DNA of 64,000 nt from Caecitellus pseudoparvulus. Taxonomy: Eukaryota > Bigyra: Bicosoecida. The notes beneath the pieces are model-generated. The model saw only the letters and a list, made by a program, of their open reading frames with translations. It was not told the origin of the DNA and did no database searches. Numbering within the stretch: position 1 is the stretch's first letter; each line of letters opens with the position of its first letter. Both the position numbers and the translations under genes were made by a program. This document shows, piece by piece, positions 30,865-42,776 of the stretch. Location: positions 248,001 to 312,000 of the forward strand of contig CBFFRQ010000040.1 in assembly GCA_965644315.1 (NCBI GenBank), read 5' to 3'.

Positions 30865-32128
30865 ATGGCTGCCGAAGCAACATCGCAATCGGAGCTCCCG
30901 ACTCTTGACTGCCTTGACACACCCTCCTTCATCGTGTGGGAGGACAGAGTGCGGCAGAATTGCCGCGACATGGTGGCCAAGGCAAAGGCGCTTGGCGTGG
31001 CCTTGCGCCCGCATGTCAAGACGCACAAAGTTCCAGAGGTGCAGGCGATTCTGCAAGCCGAAGCCGACCTGCAGGGTGTGTCCATCACGGGCATCGTCGC
31101 AAGCACTCTTGCCGTAGGTGCCGCCGGCACGCCGCTCCTGCGCGTGCATGCCGCGCTTCACGCTGCTCATGCCCGAAGCACAGGAAGTGGAGGCGTTTGC
31201 GGACGCTGGCCACACGGACATAACATACGCCGTGCCTTGTATTCCTGCACGCCTGCCTCGCCTGCAGGCCGTGCGAGACAAGCACCCCTCTCTCACGCTG
31301 CGGCTGCTCTTGGACAGCAGCGAGGGTGTGGCAAAGTGCGGAGAGCATGTGGAGGACGGGGCTGCGCCCTGGCCTGTCTTCTTAAAGGTGGACTGTGGCT
31401 ACTCCCGGGCAGGCGTGAGCCCCATTACGACGCCCACCAAAGCCCTGCAGGTGGCCCGGGACATCCACAAGTCCCCACAGTTCACGTTGTTTGGCCTGTA
31501 CGCTCACAGCGGCAACGCGTACAACTGCAAAGGGGGGAAACCAGAGGCAGCACAGGTGGCGCATTCAGAAGCCGAGGTGATTTCTGACTTTGCCCAGGCC
31601 CTGGCTTCCGAGGGCATCTCTGTGGATGCAGTGGGTGTGGGCAGCACCCCATCAGCTGCAGCTTGCACTGCGCTGCCCAGCTCCATCACTGAGATGCACC
31701 CAGGAAACTTTCTCTTCTATGACCTGCAGCAAGTGGATAGCGGCTCATGTAGCCTAGGGGACATTGCTTGTGGAGTTCTCACCAGCATCATTGGCGTGTA
31801 CCCAGAGCGCAACGAGGTGCTCATTGATGCTGGCGGCACTGCCATGCATAAAGACCCAGGGGGCGTGGAAGGTTGGGGTCGTGTCCACGGCCACGCAGAC
31901 TTGTCTTTGCTGCGCATGAGCCAGGAGTGCACGGTAGTGGGCGTGCAGCCCGCCCTGAAGGCCAGCCCTGGCAAGCCTCTGGCAGAGCGTTTCCGCCTGG
32001 GAGACAAACTCTTCGTGTTGCCAAATCACTCCTGCATGACAGCCTGCCAGCACGAGGTGTACCACGTCACAAAACAGCCCACCGACGCCCAGGTGCTGAC
32101 ACAGTGGAAACCTTGCAAGTTTTGGTGA
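30865..32128 (+). CDS. D-serine dehydratase-like PLP enzyme (DSD1/D-threonine aldolase family)
   Basis: Exons 30865-31113 and 31184-32128 (397 residues). The family has an alanine-racemase-like PLP barrel and a metal site, and converts D-serine to pyruvate and ammonia (or cleaves D-threonine). Seen here: RPHVKTHKVPE with the PLP lysine Lys52, STLAEVEAFADAGHTDITYA restored by removing the 70-nt intron, FLKVDCGYSRAGV, LYAHSGNAYNC, VGSTPSAA, and LPNHSCMTACQHE. In the last, His365 and Cys367 match the zinc ligands of eukaryotic D-serine dehydratase. ATG 30865 places the barrel immediately at the N-terminus. A role in clearing D-amino acids is inferred from the family only. Confidence 0.87.
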
Positions 32129-32213
32129 GGAGCGGCGGCGTTCTGGCTTATAGTGTTGCGAGAGCGGGGTGTCCTGCAACGCCACGGCAGCGCAGCACAA
32201 CACACCCCACACC

Positions 32214-35200
32214 ATGGCGCACGACTTTGACGAGGCGCTGTTTGACGAAGTGCGTGGGCGAAGCAATGCATGCATTATGTGATTCTGCCCTGTCTGCGGT
32301 GGCACGTGCAAGCGGTGCCAGGCATGGCGTCCCGCACGTGCTGCGTTTCTGCACTGCACATGGCGTTGCTGGTTTGCAGCTCTTTGACCTGCAGCCGAAG
32401 AAGCCAGAGGACACAAAGCAGGCCTGTCCACAAGGCACATACCATGTGGTGAACCCCCCCGCCATTGCTGCTGCACGAGCTTCAGGCAGTTCGAGTCGGG
32501 TGGAAGCCAGGGCTGTGACCCAGCAACCTGCTTGCCAGAGCGCTGGGCTGGACGACGTTTCTGACTCTGCCCTGCTGCGTCTCGCCCGTACAGTAGACGG
32601 GGGGATGAACCACCTTGGCGTTGACATGCAGGAGCGACAGGCATCCCTACCGGGCCGTTCAAGCTTGGGTCAGTATGCTCGCGGGCTAAACGTGTCCGCC
32701 GTCGTGCCTCAAACAGTCAGGTGCGTGTCTGTGCAGCGAGTCGCTCCAAGCGGTGCTGAAAAGCGCAGCATTTGCGCTGCACACCCCATTACCACAGGGC
32801 TGCCTTCGCGTTCGATTCCTTCAACGAAGTGCAGAGCAGGAGCTTCGACGCCGTCTTCAACACGCACGACAACGTGGTTCTTGCAGCCCCCACCTCATCT
32901 GGAAAGACGGCTGTATTGGAGTTGGCCATCCTGCGGAACCTTTTGCTCCACCAAGAGTCTGGGGAGTCAGCCGGACTCAGGGGCAAGGCCGTTTACCTTG
33001 CGCCACTGCGCTCAATCGTGAGTGAGGTTGGTGCCGATTGGACGCGACGATTGGGACGGGTGGGACTCAATGTCACTGTGCTGCTCAGCGATGGGCGATC
33101 CACATCTAGGCAATCTGACATGGAAGCCTTACGGCAAGCTGACGTCGTTTGCACGACGCCAGAGAAGTTCGATGCGATGACGCGCGTTTGGGAGTCCAAC
33201 GCAGCCCTCATGGGCCAGATCGACCTGCTGCTCATTGACGAAGTGCACTTTGTCGGAGAGCAGCGCGGCAGCATCCTAGAAGCAATTGTTGCGCGCTTGA
33301 TGTTGGCAGCTCGTCGGCCCCAGGTCGTCCAAGCTTCCTGGCCTGCCAGGCGCCTGCGCTGCGTCGCGTTGAGTGCGACTCTCCCCAACACCAAGGCACT
33401 TGCAAGGTGGCTAAGAGCGCCGCAAGTGCTTCATTTCGGAGATGAACACAGGCCAGTTCCCTTGCGGGTTGTCGTTCAGGCTTGTGGAACTTGTCGGCCC
33501 GGGAAAGAGTTCCTATTTGAACAGCGCCTCAACTCGCGGTTGCCAGGCCTCATTGACAAGTACAGCGACGGGCGGCCTTGTCTTGTGTTTTGCCCAACAC
33601 GAAAAGGAACCGTGCAGGCGGCTAAAGCACTGGCAGCTTCATTCACGACTGGCACCCGCTCTGGACGAAGTCAGCGACTCAGTGCGGAAAGCCAGCAGGT
33701 GCTCCGCAGCATAGCAGCTCAAGTTGAAGATGCTGCTCTCAAGGAGTGCCTCCTTGGGGGCGCGGGGTTTCACTCAGCTGGCCTCGGGGCTTCTGACCGC
33801 AGTCTTGTTGAGCATGCCTTTCGCAGCGGGCATTTGCCTGCCTTGACTACAACGTCAACGCTGTCCCAAGGCGTCAACCTCCCAGCGCACCTGGTCATCA
33901 TCAAGTCAACCAGCCAGTGGCGAGGGAGCCGAGCAGGGGGATACCAGGAGTACCCCACCAGCAGCATCCTTCAAATGATGGGCCGCGCAGGCAGGCCACA
34001 GTTTGACACGTGTGTGCTTTGCATGCTTCGCCCCATTCATGCGCTTCCACCTGACCATTCCGCGGCGCAGGTACGGAGTCGCTGTCATCCTGACTGTGGA
34101 GCAGCATCGGGAGAAGTATTTGCGTATTGGCAGCGGGAGCCTATCTGCCTCTTCTTCGCTGACTGAGAGCTTGCTGGAGTACTTGAACTCCGAAATTGCC
34201 CTCGTACGTGACAATGGGGTTCTTGCTGCATCGCCGATCCTCACTCCTGCTTTCCCGTCAATATGCAGGGTTTCGTGCAGAGTGAGGCGTCTGCTTTGCA
34301 GTGGATCCAGTTCACATTCTGGTGGTCAACCATAGCTGAGGACCAGGGGGAGACGCAGGCGAATCACCGTGCAAAGGCAGTCATTTCGGCAGCCCTTGAA
34401 CGACTCGCGGCGAAACACTTCGTCGACCGGCAAGGCGGTGCCATGTCTCCTCGGCTGCCGTGCACAGTCGCATCCAGGCATACGCTGTCCATCTCCACTG
34501 TTGAGCACCTCATGCGAGCTTTTGTCCCACACCTTGTACAGGCAGGCAGCCGGGTGGACGCCGCCCCCCCGCTGGACGAAGAGGCGTTCCTGTACATTGT
34601 CTGCGGGTGCCAGGAGTTCAGCAAGGCCATCCGCATGCGCCAAGGGGACAAGAAAGTGCTGAACCTGGCCATGCGCAGCGGCAAAACGCGCTGGCGCAGA
34701 CCACACAACAGGGTGAAAGACCTCTGTGACAAAGTCTTCGTGCTCGTGCAGCTCCTGCAGAGCGGACACAAGCTGGAGCAGCGGGACCTGGCTCTGGACG
34801 CGAAGCTGTGCATGGATGTACTCCACCGTGTCTGCAAGGCGCTCATGCTGATGCTCGCGAGCGACCTCGTGCAGAGCTCCTTGGTGCGTCAAGCTCACAC
34901 TTTGTGCAGGTGCGCTCAGATGGAGCAGTGGCCAGAGGACGCCAGCCCGCTCAAGCAGTGTAGCGGTGTGACCAAGCGGACGCTAGAGAAGCTGAGAGAA
35001 GCAGGGGTGCACAGTTTTCCCCAACTCCTGGAACACTCTGCATCGAGCCTTGCCGCAGCTACCGGGCTGACGACGCAAGCGTGTGCGGGAATCCTGCGCC
35101 CTCTCGGTGACCTGCGTCCTTTGTCGGTGACTGCTGTTGCTCGTAAGCATGACCAAGGCAGGGGTTGGGATGTCGTCGTCCAGCTCCATGGAAAGGTTCC

Positions 35201-35795
35201 TGCGCTTTGTGCAGCAGCAGAATCTACAGCCCCGGCTTGGCAACGGGGGTGGCATCTTTGGCTGTGTTCCGCAACAGGCAGACTTGTGGCCCACGAGCGC
35301 ATTCAGCGCAGTTTCAGTGCAGAGCTGACACTGACAGTGAGCGAGGAGGACGTCATGGATGACCTCTTTGTCTCTCTGCAGCACGTGTGGTTCCTGTCCA
35401 TGGACGAACAGACAGCCGTGTCCATGAGTGCTACTGTAGCAGGTCCGCAGTCCTCGTCCGCGAAGTCTGCGAGTCAAGGCGAGGCGCCTCCTGATCTCTT
35501 CTGTGATCCAAAAAGCTCAGGTGTTCCCCGTCGTAGGGGGGAGAAGCGTCGGCAGACCACCATTTCTGCCTTCACTGAAGGAGTCCAACGGCAGGCTGCG
35601 GTGGTGCCCGCCAAGCACCCGCGGAGGAGCGCTGCAGCACACTCCCCGCCGCAAAGCCCGCGACGTAATCATCCTCCTGGGCAAGGAGGTGCTACTTGCG
35701 CACCAGATATCGCCATGGGGCTCCAGCAGTACTCCTACCGAGCTTCCGCGCCAGCGCCGACAGCGCTGGACGTGTGGGATGACCTGCTTCACTGA
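32214..35795 (+). CDS. HFM1: HFM1/MER3 meiotic DNA helicase
   Basis: Exons 32214-32249, 32380-32720, 32798-34009, 34071-34203 and 34269-35795 (1082 residues). Mer3/HFM1 is a Ski2-like superfamily 2 helicase that stabilises recombination intermediates for meiotic crossovers. Motifs seen: FNEVQSRSFDAVF before motif I, APTSSGKT (Lys162), APLRSIVSE, TTPEKFD, LLIDEVHF (Asp273), ALSATLPN, VFCPTRKG, TTSTLSQGVNLPAH and MMGRAGRPQFDTYG. The last is formed across intron 3. A winged helix, a Sec63-like region (CGCQEFSKAIRMRQGDKKVLN) and an HhH-like stretch (VTKRTLEKLREAGVHSF) follow. A C-terminal KRRQTTISAF resembles a PCNA-binding box but lacks the second aromatic residue. The 36-nt first exon is the least certain part. 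It ends 19 bp from the convergent SET gene. Confidence 0.88.
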
Positions 35796-35814
35796 GGCCT
35801 CAACGGGGCGCACC

Positions 35815-38800
35815 CTACACGACCACGGGGACGGACCAATCCGACTTGGCATCATCCATGCAGTATGTACAATGGTCCGCACTGAGTCTGCCGTTGCCGT
35901 CCCATGGGATGGCGCTGTAGTTGCCCCACGCCGAGCAGGTGGGTGGCAGTACAATGCAGATAGGCAATGCGAGAGGCTGCCTTTGAGCGTCAGGCTGTTC
36001 TTGAACTGGGGGGAGCTTTGAAAGATAAGCGCCGGCGAGTGAAAGCTGGCGGAGCTCAGACTCGTCCTTCGTCGCAGTGCAGCCCCCAGAATTCAAGGTG
36101 AGTGAGGCCGCATCAGCAGCAAGGCGCAGGATTCGGTCACGGCAAGCATGTGCTGCTGAGGCCGACGAAAGCTCAGAGACCACAGACAGATATCGAAGAA
36201 GTTGTTCATCAGGTTGATGCTTCCATGATGCTGCACTGAAGATGCTCGCATCATGCGGCGCTGGTCTGAGCTCTTTCAGGCCGCGCGAAACCATCCAGGC
36301 AGTGGGTCCCATGAACGGCATGCCAGCCACCCACAGTCGAGAGGGCAGCGCGGAAAAGGCATCATGGGTTGGATCAGGCATGATGCGAAGCGTAGTGGGG
36401 GTTGGTGCAGGCTGAGGCCAGTCCAAGGTCAATGGTGTGTGAGCGGGCCAGGGTGCGGTCAGCGGCCAGGTGGTGCTGTGACACAGGGCTGGCTTTGAGT
36501 GGTGGCGGTGCCCACTCGGAAGGCGCTGAAGGTCACAGACGCTCACATCACTATGGTGAGAAGAGGCGCTTCTCCGCACAGCTAGCACCGTCAGTGGAGT
36601 GAGCACCGGTGCCCCCGCCACCCACACTGCGTACTTGGCAACCCAGCTGGCAGTTCTCACACACTCCTTTGCTGTCCAATGCTTGCCACACGCCTGCTCC
36701 AAACGAAGCTCTGTGTCACTCCTCATGCCCACATCGGCCGAGTCTGGGCCTTCAAGGCTTTGGATGGTGGCAAGCAGTGTGAGTGCTTCGTTTGCGCAGA
36801 GGTGCAGAGGGAGCCCTGGTTTGAGGGAGAAGGACTCAAGGCACTTGATGACCTGTGTGAGCCCAGTTCGCATTGCAGCTGGTGTCCGTGCACTGGATGC
36901 AGTAGCTGTGCGTGCCCAGTGCATGACACGTTCTGTGCGGCTGCGAGCAGCAGAAGAGCTCCATTCCGAGTCGACTACAGTTGGGCTGTGCTGCGATAGC
37001 AACAGGCCAAGGGCTTCGGTGGCGCTGAAGATGGGGATGCTGCCAGTTTCCCCCGGGTGCAGTCTTTCAGGCAGACTGTTGGGTGGTTGCTTGCTCTCCA
37101 AGCCGGTCTGTGCGCACAAGAAGCGCTCCTTCAGGTTGTCATGCCGTGCGTTTGCTCGTCGGGGCAGGAGTTCCAGCCCCACGCCGCCGACAAATCGAGG
37201 GAGGAGCCTCCAATCGTGCGATTCAAGGCAGAAGTCAACAAAGTGTGACAGCACATGCGCAGCTCCGGCTAAGATCCCGTGGAGTTGCGGAGCGGCTTCG
37301 CTAAATGTGTGCAGAGCATGCCGCAGTCGCTTTCGCTTGGCCATCCTGAACTGCACGCTGACGATGCGCGAGTACACATCACGTGGACATGGCGGCAAAG
37401 GAGCAACCTGGCAACGTTGCAAGGCTTGCATGGCCTTTTCGTCTTGCTGCTCTGATGTTCCGAGGCGAGCTACAGAAGCCGTCAAGCTGCTTGCCAGGGC
37501 AGTGGCCCCAGGTCGACTGAGGAGGCTAGGCAAGGCAGAGTAGGTCAAGTTGGGGTATGCTGCTGCCAGGCACAGCATGGCTGTATGATGCAGCGGCCAT
37601 GAATGTTGGATGGACACCTGGCCTTGCAGAACGGCTGCTAAATGCTTTGTGTGTGGGCCGGGAGCGGCAGTGAGCAGCGTCCGCATGGCGTTGACCTGGT
37701 GCTGCACAGCCTGCGCACAGTGAACCAGTTCCTCACCAGTCATGGCACTGATGGACACTGCAAGAGCTGCGGGCAGTGGTAGGCGTGATTCAACTCCAAT
37801 GCAGAACTTCTTGGGCGCTTTGCTGAGGGAGAAGAGTCCCGACAGCTGCGACAGAACTCGGGACATGTTTGGCTTGCTTGGGTGCTGCTCTGTGGAGGAG
37901 AACGTTCCCGGTACCAACGTGTTTTCGCAGAGAAAGTGAGACATTTCCACGGGCGGGCTCTCGCCGTTCTTCACCAGGAAGTGCAGGGGTCTGGAGGCTT
38001 GACGAGGTCGTGTGATGGGGTCGCCCGCTGCGAGCGGCAGCCCAGCTCGGAGCACGAGCTCTTCTTTTGGCACCACTAAGGAGCCCCCACTGGGGCTAAG
38101 ATCATTGGCATGCTCAATCTGACCCTGCCGCGTGTACTCCAGGGTGTGCACCGTCCAGTCCCGGCCGAGGACACGGTGCACACCTCGCACTCGCGGTGGC
38201 AGGTCGTCCAGGAATGGAACGAGGACGTCTCCTCCTCGTGTCTGCAAGGCCGCACGCTCAACAAAGGAATACACACGAGTGAATGCCTCGAAAGACTGGA
38301 CTTCCACGGCTGCCTCGGGGTCCACATCGGCTGAGTCCATGAGGCGCAGGAGGATGCTGTGCAGCTTGCGGTGCAGCTTTCGAAGGACGTGGTTCCTGGC
38401 CACGAAGGCCGCTTGGGCATCGCTATCATGCAAGTATGCTGCTTCAAAATCGCTCCCTGAGTACCGGTGTCCCAGTGGAAGGCACGCCATGTACGTGCTC
38501 CATGGGCTGGCGTCAAGCAGCGCGAGCTGGTGCAAGATAAACACAGTGATGAGCTGCTTGTCAGAGCTCAGCCGCTGCACAGCAGACCTCTGGTGCTGGT
38601 CGTAGAGCTCCATGATACTTTCCCGCCAGCTGCACGAAGAAAAGGGGTGATGGGTGCCTTGCAGCGCCCCGCAAGCTTGAGCAAAGCTGGTGTGGTTGCT
38701 GCTCACATTGCTGCGCTCAAATTCACTCGCAGCAGTTCTCCGCCCACTGGCACATCAGCAGCAGCCTTTAGGAAACCTGATCAAGACAAGGGAGAAGCTA

Positions 38801-39065
38801 AGTGAGAGAGGTGCCCTCTTGGCCCAGCATGTGGGGACGGGTCTTTGCAAGAAGGGCTCGGCGCACCGTTTCGCTTGCCCTGCAGAGATACGTCAATTTC
38901 CGCAGCTGTCAGATCCAAGCCTCCAGCACGGCGCATCCACTCCTGCAGTCGCGCAGCACAATCCAAAGATCGGTGGACGCGCGCACGCAATGACGGCACC
39001 ATAGTTAGCAGGAGAATCAGTGGGAGCCCCAGCCACACCAGGCTGGGCCAGGTCAGCCGTCGCAT
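35815..39065 (-). CDS. Membrane-anchored SET-like (Rubisco-LSMT/SETD clade) protein, probably degenerate
   Basis: Exons on the minus strand are 39065-38867, 38776-38707 and 38629-35815 (1027 residues). Residues ~5-25 (TWPSLVWLGLPLILLLTMV) form a signal anchor. Splicing then builds a SET N-terminus: ARLQEWMRRAGG, GKRNGFLKAAADVPVGGELL, RVNLSAAIWRESIMELY and VFILHQLALLDASPWSTYM. These match the opening of SETD3/SETD6/Rubisco-LSMT methyltransferases. Where active enzymes have VPxxDxxNH, this protein has LVPFLDDLPPR, and a clear catalytic SYG is missing, so lysine or histidine methylation may be lost. The ~700 C-terminal residues are helical and Leu/Ala/His-rich with no recognised domain. Polypyrimidine tracts precede both acceptors. 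The family assignment is moderate; the degenerate interpretation is inference. Confidence 0.65.
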
Positions 39066-39229
39066 GGTTGTCTGGGCCTTGCTGCAGCCTGCTTGCGGAA
39101 ATCGAGAGCAACCACGCCGCAGCGAGCGTGGTTCAGGGCTGCGTTGCCTTACAGCTGAGGGGCTGCACTGTTGCAGGGATCGCTACTTGCATAGTAGCGC
39201 ACGGCACTTTGTGCTTCACGGAAGTGGCC

Positions 39230-39754
39230 ATGCGCGTTGGGCGGGGTACTTTTGCAGGGTGGTGGGGGTTCGCAGCCGCGCTGGCGCTGGTCACCTGCGC
39301 TAGGAGGCAGTCGCTGGTCGCCGCAAGTGAAGCTGCATCGCAGTGTGTGGAACTCGAAGAAGCCGCAGCTCACATGGATTTCTGTGCGCCTCACGTGTCA
39401 TGGGACACGTCTTCGGCTGCCAACAGCAGTGCGCTGGATTTGGACGATGCCGCCGCATCTGCGTACCAGGCTGCTGCGTACATGTGGGGGAACTCCAGCC
39501 TCAGTGCCGAGTGCCTGTCATTTGTTCCCATATACCAGTGTGCTGTGGCATTTCCAGCATGCAAGGGCACCCAGGTGGGGGGTGTGTGCCACTTTGTGTG
39601 CAAGGAGTTCACTCGTCGCTGCCAGGGCTTCCTTGGGCCGGAGGAGTGCACAGACCCGGGCCCGGTGTGCTCTGCAGGGGGAGCGGCCAACCCCCACTGG
39701 CCCGTCTGGGTGATGCTTGGGCTGCTGGTGTCTGCCCGGTCGCTGGTATCCTGA
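39230..39754 (+). CDS. Secreted Frizzled-like cysteine-rich-domain protein
   Basis: From ATG 39230 a 174-residue protein starts with a signal peptide (TFAGWWGFAAALALVTC). The mature part has exactly ten cysteines in Frizzled-CRD order. The diagnostic middle is ECLSFVPIYQCAVAFPAC followed by GVCHFVCKEFTRRC, matching the Frizzled pattern C..xFxC..x.P.C....PC..xC....RRC. Two N-glycosylation sequons (NSS) lie in the variable loop. The C-terminus ends in a hydrophobic stretch (PVWVMLGLLVSARSLVS) without a basic tail, compatible with a GPI-anchor signal or a short TM. In animals this fold binds Wnt lipids; no ligand can be inferred here. Its stop codon directly abuts the stop of the opposite-strand kelch gene. 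Confidence 0.75.
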   Translation: MRVGRGTFAGWWGFAAALALVTCARRQSLVAASEAASQCVELEEAAAHMDFCAPHVSWDTSSAANSSALDLDDAAASAYQAAAYMWGNSSLSAECLSFVPIYQCAVAFPACKGTQVGGVCHFVCKEFTRRCQGFLGPEECTDPGPVCSAGGAANPHWPVWVMLGLLVSARSLVS

Positions 39755-42700
39755 TCATCGGCGCTTCTTGCTGCCTGACCGCGAAGACTTCTTGCTCTTG
39801 GAGGTTTTGCTGGACTTGGAGGACTTGTTTGTTCCGCCCGTCCGCGCGGAGCTCTTGCTGCGACTGCTTGCTCGTGTTTTCTTGGAGCCCCGTGTCGCCA
39901 CGGAGGCAGTGTCGCCGCCTGCCGTTGCGGAGCCGGAAGCCCTGCTGCTCGCACTCTTTGCCCGCTTCGGAGTGCTGCTGCGGCGGGACGACTTGCTGTC
40001 CTTCTCAGAGGCGGGTGCTTTCTTCTTCTTTGACTTTTTGGTTTTCTCGTTGACTTTATCAGAGAAGTTGGCGATGTCTCCCTTCGCAATGCCCCGCATC
40101 TTCCGCTCCATGCGCTTGCGGGCATGCTTCCGCATGAGGCGAAGCTTCTTGCGGCGGCGGTAGTATACAGTCCAGGCCCCGAGCAGGATGAGCAATGCTG
40201 CTGCACCCATTATAACCCACAGCCACGGAAACTCTGGCACATGCTCCCACGTGTGAATGTGCTGCTTCGCCTTCAGCTCCATGTCCCGATTCCCGGCGGC
40301 GTCCACTGACCGCACTTCAAAGCGCCAGTACCCGGCCGTGAGGGCATCGGCCAGGTCAAGGGGAGGGGTGCGCCACGTCCAGTCGCGAACCAGGGTGGCG
40401 TCCTCGGTGCCTGACTCCTTCGTTGGCTTCCTGGGCAGTTTCCACAGGCGGTACTGTGATCGACTGGCTGCCTCGCTCACTGTCCAGTCCACTATGCTTT
40501 GGTATGTACCAGAAGTCGGCGTGCTCTGTAGAGTGGTGACGGGCGGTGTTTCATCGCGAAACCACACATCAGAGCGACCTCCCCGGTCAGACAGGCTGTA
40601 CCCCGAGCCGAAGATGAGTTTATCGCGGAGTTTCCCGACGAATGGCGAGTGTCGCTCGTGCGTTGCTGTTCGGCAAACTACGTCTGTGCTGTCGGGGGGG
40701 ATGCTGATGTCAGCGCCCGCACAAGGGTCAGTTGTTTCATCTCTTCCAGTCTCGCTCGTCGAAATGGCATCGCGCACGTCCCTCGCGTTGTTCAGGCCTT
40801 CTTCAATTACGAGATACCGCATGATCTCGCCATCGTACGGCCGCAGTGTCACTTCGCACGATTTGAGGGCCTGTCGCGCCCATGCCTTCAAACTGCAGAG
40901 CTGAGGAACGTAGCTCTGGTCCATGAGTGGGTCAGACAGGGCAGCAAGGGTTTCACTCGTCAGTTCAAGCACGTCTGAGATGGTGTTGAGCCCGGCAGAG
41001 GTAAGTGCCGCCCGCTGAGTTGCCGACAAGTTGAAGACCGCAACTGGGGTCGTGGAGGTCAGCGGCGTGTCCTCATCAATGTACGCATCTGCAACCGTTC
41101 CTGTCGCAAACTTTGGGCTCCAGCCTTTCGTTGGGGCTGCAATGTCAAACTGCCACACATCATCCAGCGACACGAAGCGGTCCCCAAGCAGCGTCTCCCC
41201 AGGGCGGGGGTCCACAAATGGGGAAGGCGAGGGTTGCTGCCGAATGGTCAGCTTGGGCGCCTTGGCTTCAGCTCTGTCAACCAGGGCAGGTCCGACGACT
41301 GGCGACGGAGACGGGATTGGCGGCAGCATAGCTTGCCCCCCCACGATAAAGAGCTGGTTGCCGTGGGAAGCAAAGCCCATGTTCATGCGAGGCCCCCACA
41401 GAGCGTCCGATTGATTCTTCTCCCAAAGTTCGCCATCAGCGCTGAACCACACGTCATTCAGCACAGCGTTGCTCGCGTATACGTCAGAGTCACCAGTCAA
41501 GCCTCCCATGATGTACACCGTGCCACTCACCGTGAACGTTGCAAAGGAGCGGCGAGGCTTCCATCGTGATGAGGACCGCACTTGTATCCACGTCGTCCCA
41601 CCATCGGGGCTGCTCCACACATCGTTCAAATACTTTCTGAAGCCTCCACCGCAAGCAAACTTGCCGCATCGCTGCTTCGTGACGTACGTCGATCCACCAA
41701 TGACGAAGAGAGAGCCGTCGAAAGATGCAACCCCCATGCCTTCACGAGGTGCCCAGATATTGCACACACAAGCCTGGCTCTCACAGCGCGTGTTTCCATA
41801 TCGTCGTTGCTCGCAACCGGCCGTGGTGCGGCATTGTTGGTCCTGCCTGCCTGGTGCATCCAGGAGGTCGCTCTGCGTGACCCAGCATCCAGGGTTGACG
41901 AGCTCCCACTCAGCACCATCTGCAGAAGCCCAAACATCGCTCATGAGGTGTGTTGACTCTCGCTGGCCGTCATCCTGCCCGCTGATGCCGCCAACAAGCT
42001 CCGTGCCTGCGTTCATGCTTTCGAACGACCTCGCCCGGCCACCCAGCACGAAGAGCCGGCCATCGTGCACAACTACACCATGGTCCCGTCGAGGTGCGAA
42101 TCGACGAGTTCCTTCAAAGGGATCCACCGGCACGCAGCTCACATCCTCGCATTCCCAGTTGGCGGTGGACAGGCAGCACAGGTACTCCCGGTAGTCCATG
42201 CCTGCTGGCGGTTCTCTCTGCGGCCCAGCAAGCTGCCACTGCGCCGTTGACACAATGACAGGTAGCTTGGACATGTACTCTGTGCGCTCATTGATCTTTG
42301 TCACCCCGCGCACTCCTGTGATGCTGGCGACGCCAGTGGTGTGGGCAGCTGGTCAGCGGAGCACAGAGGCCTGGCACTCCCTCACCTGCAGATTGAAGGA
42401 ACCAAACATCGTTCCGAAAACCCCCTGAGCCTGAATCAAAGTTGTAGTCATCCCCTCCGATGACGAAAAACTTTACACGTTGGGACTCGGGGATGAGGTC
42501 GCCTGAAGCTGTGAAGTTCTTCATCATCACGGCGTACCCTGCACCAAAGCGTGGTGACATCTCCGTGTGAAGTGGGGTCACCTCGTCTTGCTCAGGAGGG
42601 CCATTGATTTGCACCCAGTTATCTGCGGTTTCATTGGGGGCGCGTGGTTTGGGCAACACTTGGGTGCTGCGTTTCTTGCGCGTTTCCATCGTACAAGCAG

Positions 42701-42776
42701 CAGCCAAGTCAGCGAGCACAAGGAAGGTGCAGGCCGTGGCATACATCCATGCCTGATTCCCACGTCTTGAGCGCAT
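39755..42776 (-). CDS. Kelch-repeat type I membrane protein
   Basis: Exons on the minus strand are 42776-42386 and 42315-39755 (983 residues). A signal peptide (YATACTFLVLADLAAACT) leads the ectodomain. Kelch-like blades follow, e.g. RFGAGYAVMM with KFFVIGGDDYN (exon 1), DHGVVVHDGRLFVLGGRA, REGMGVASFDGSLFVIGGST, RRSFATFTVSGTVYIMGGLT and MNMGFASHGNQLFIVGGQ. Each is followed by DVW.S.DG, building a beta-propeller. Then comes a helical segment, a fibronectin-like RFEVRSVDAAGN region, one TM helix (WLWVIMGAAALLILLGAWTV, ~826-846) and a ~130-residue Lys/Ser-rich cytoplasmic tail ending SGSKKRR. The splice joins DVWFLQSA to GVRGVTKINE in phase 1. Its function is unknown, probably adhesion or sensing at the surface. 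Confidence 0.85.

Noticed and set aside
35540-35570. PCNA-interacting box at the HFM1 C-terminus (QTTISAF)
   Set aside because: The second aromatic residue of the consensus is absent, so it is not listed as a feature and only mentioned in the gene entry.
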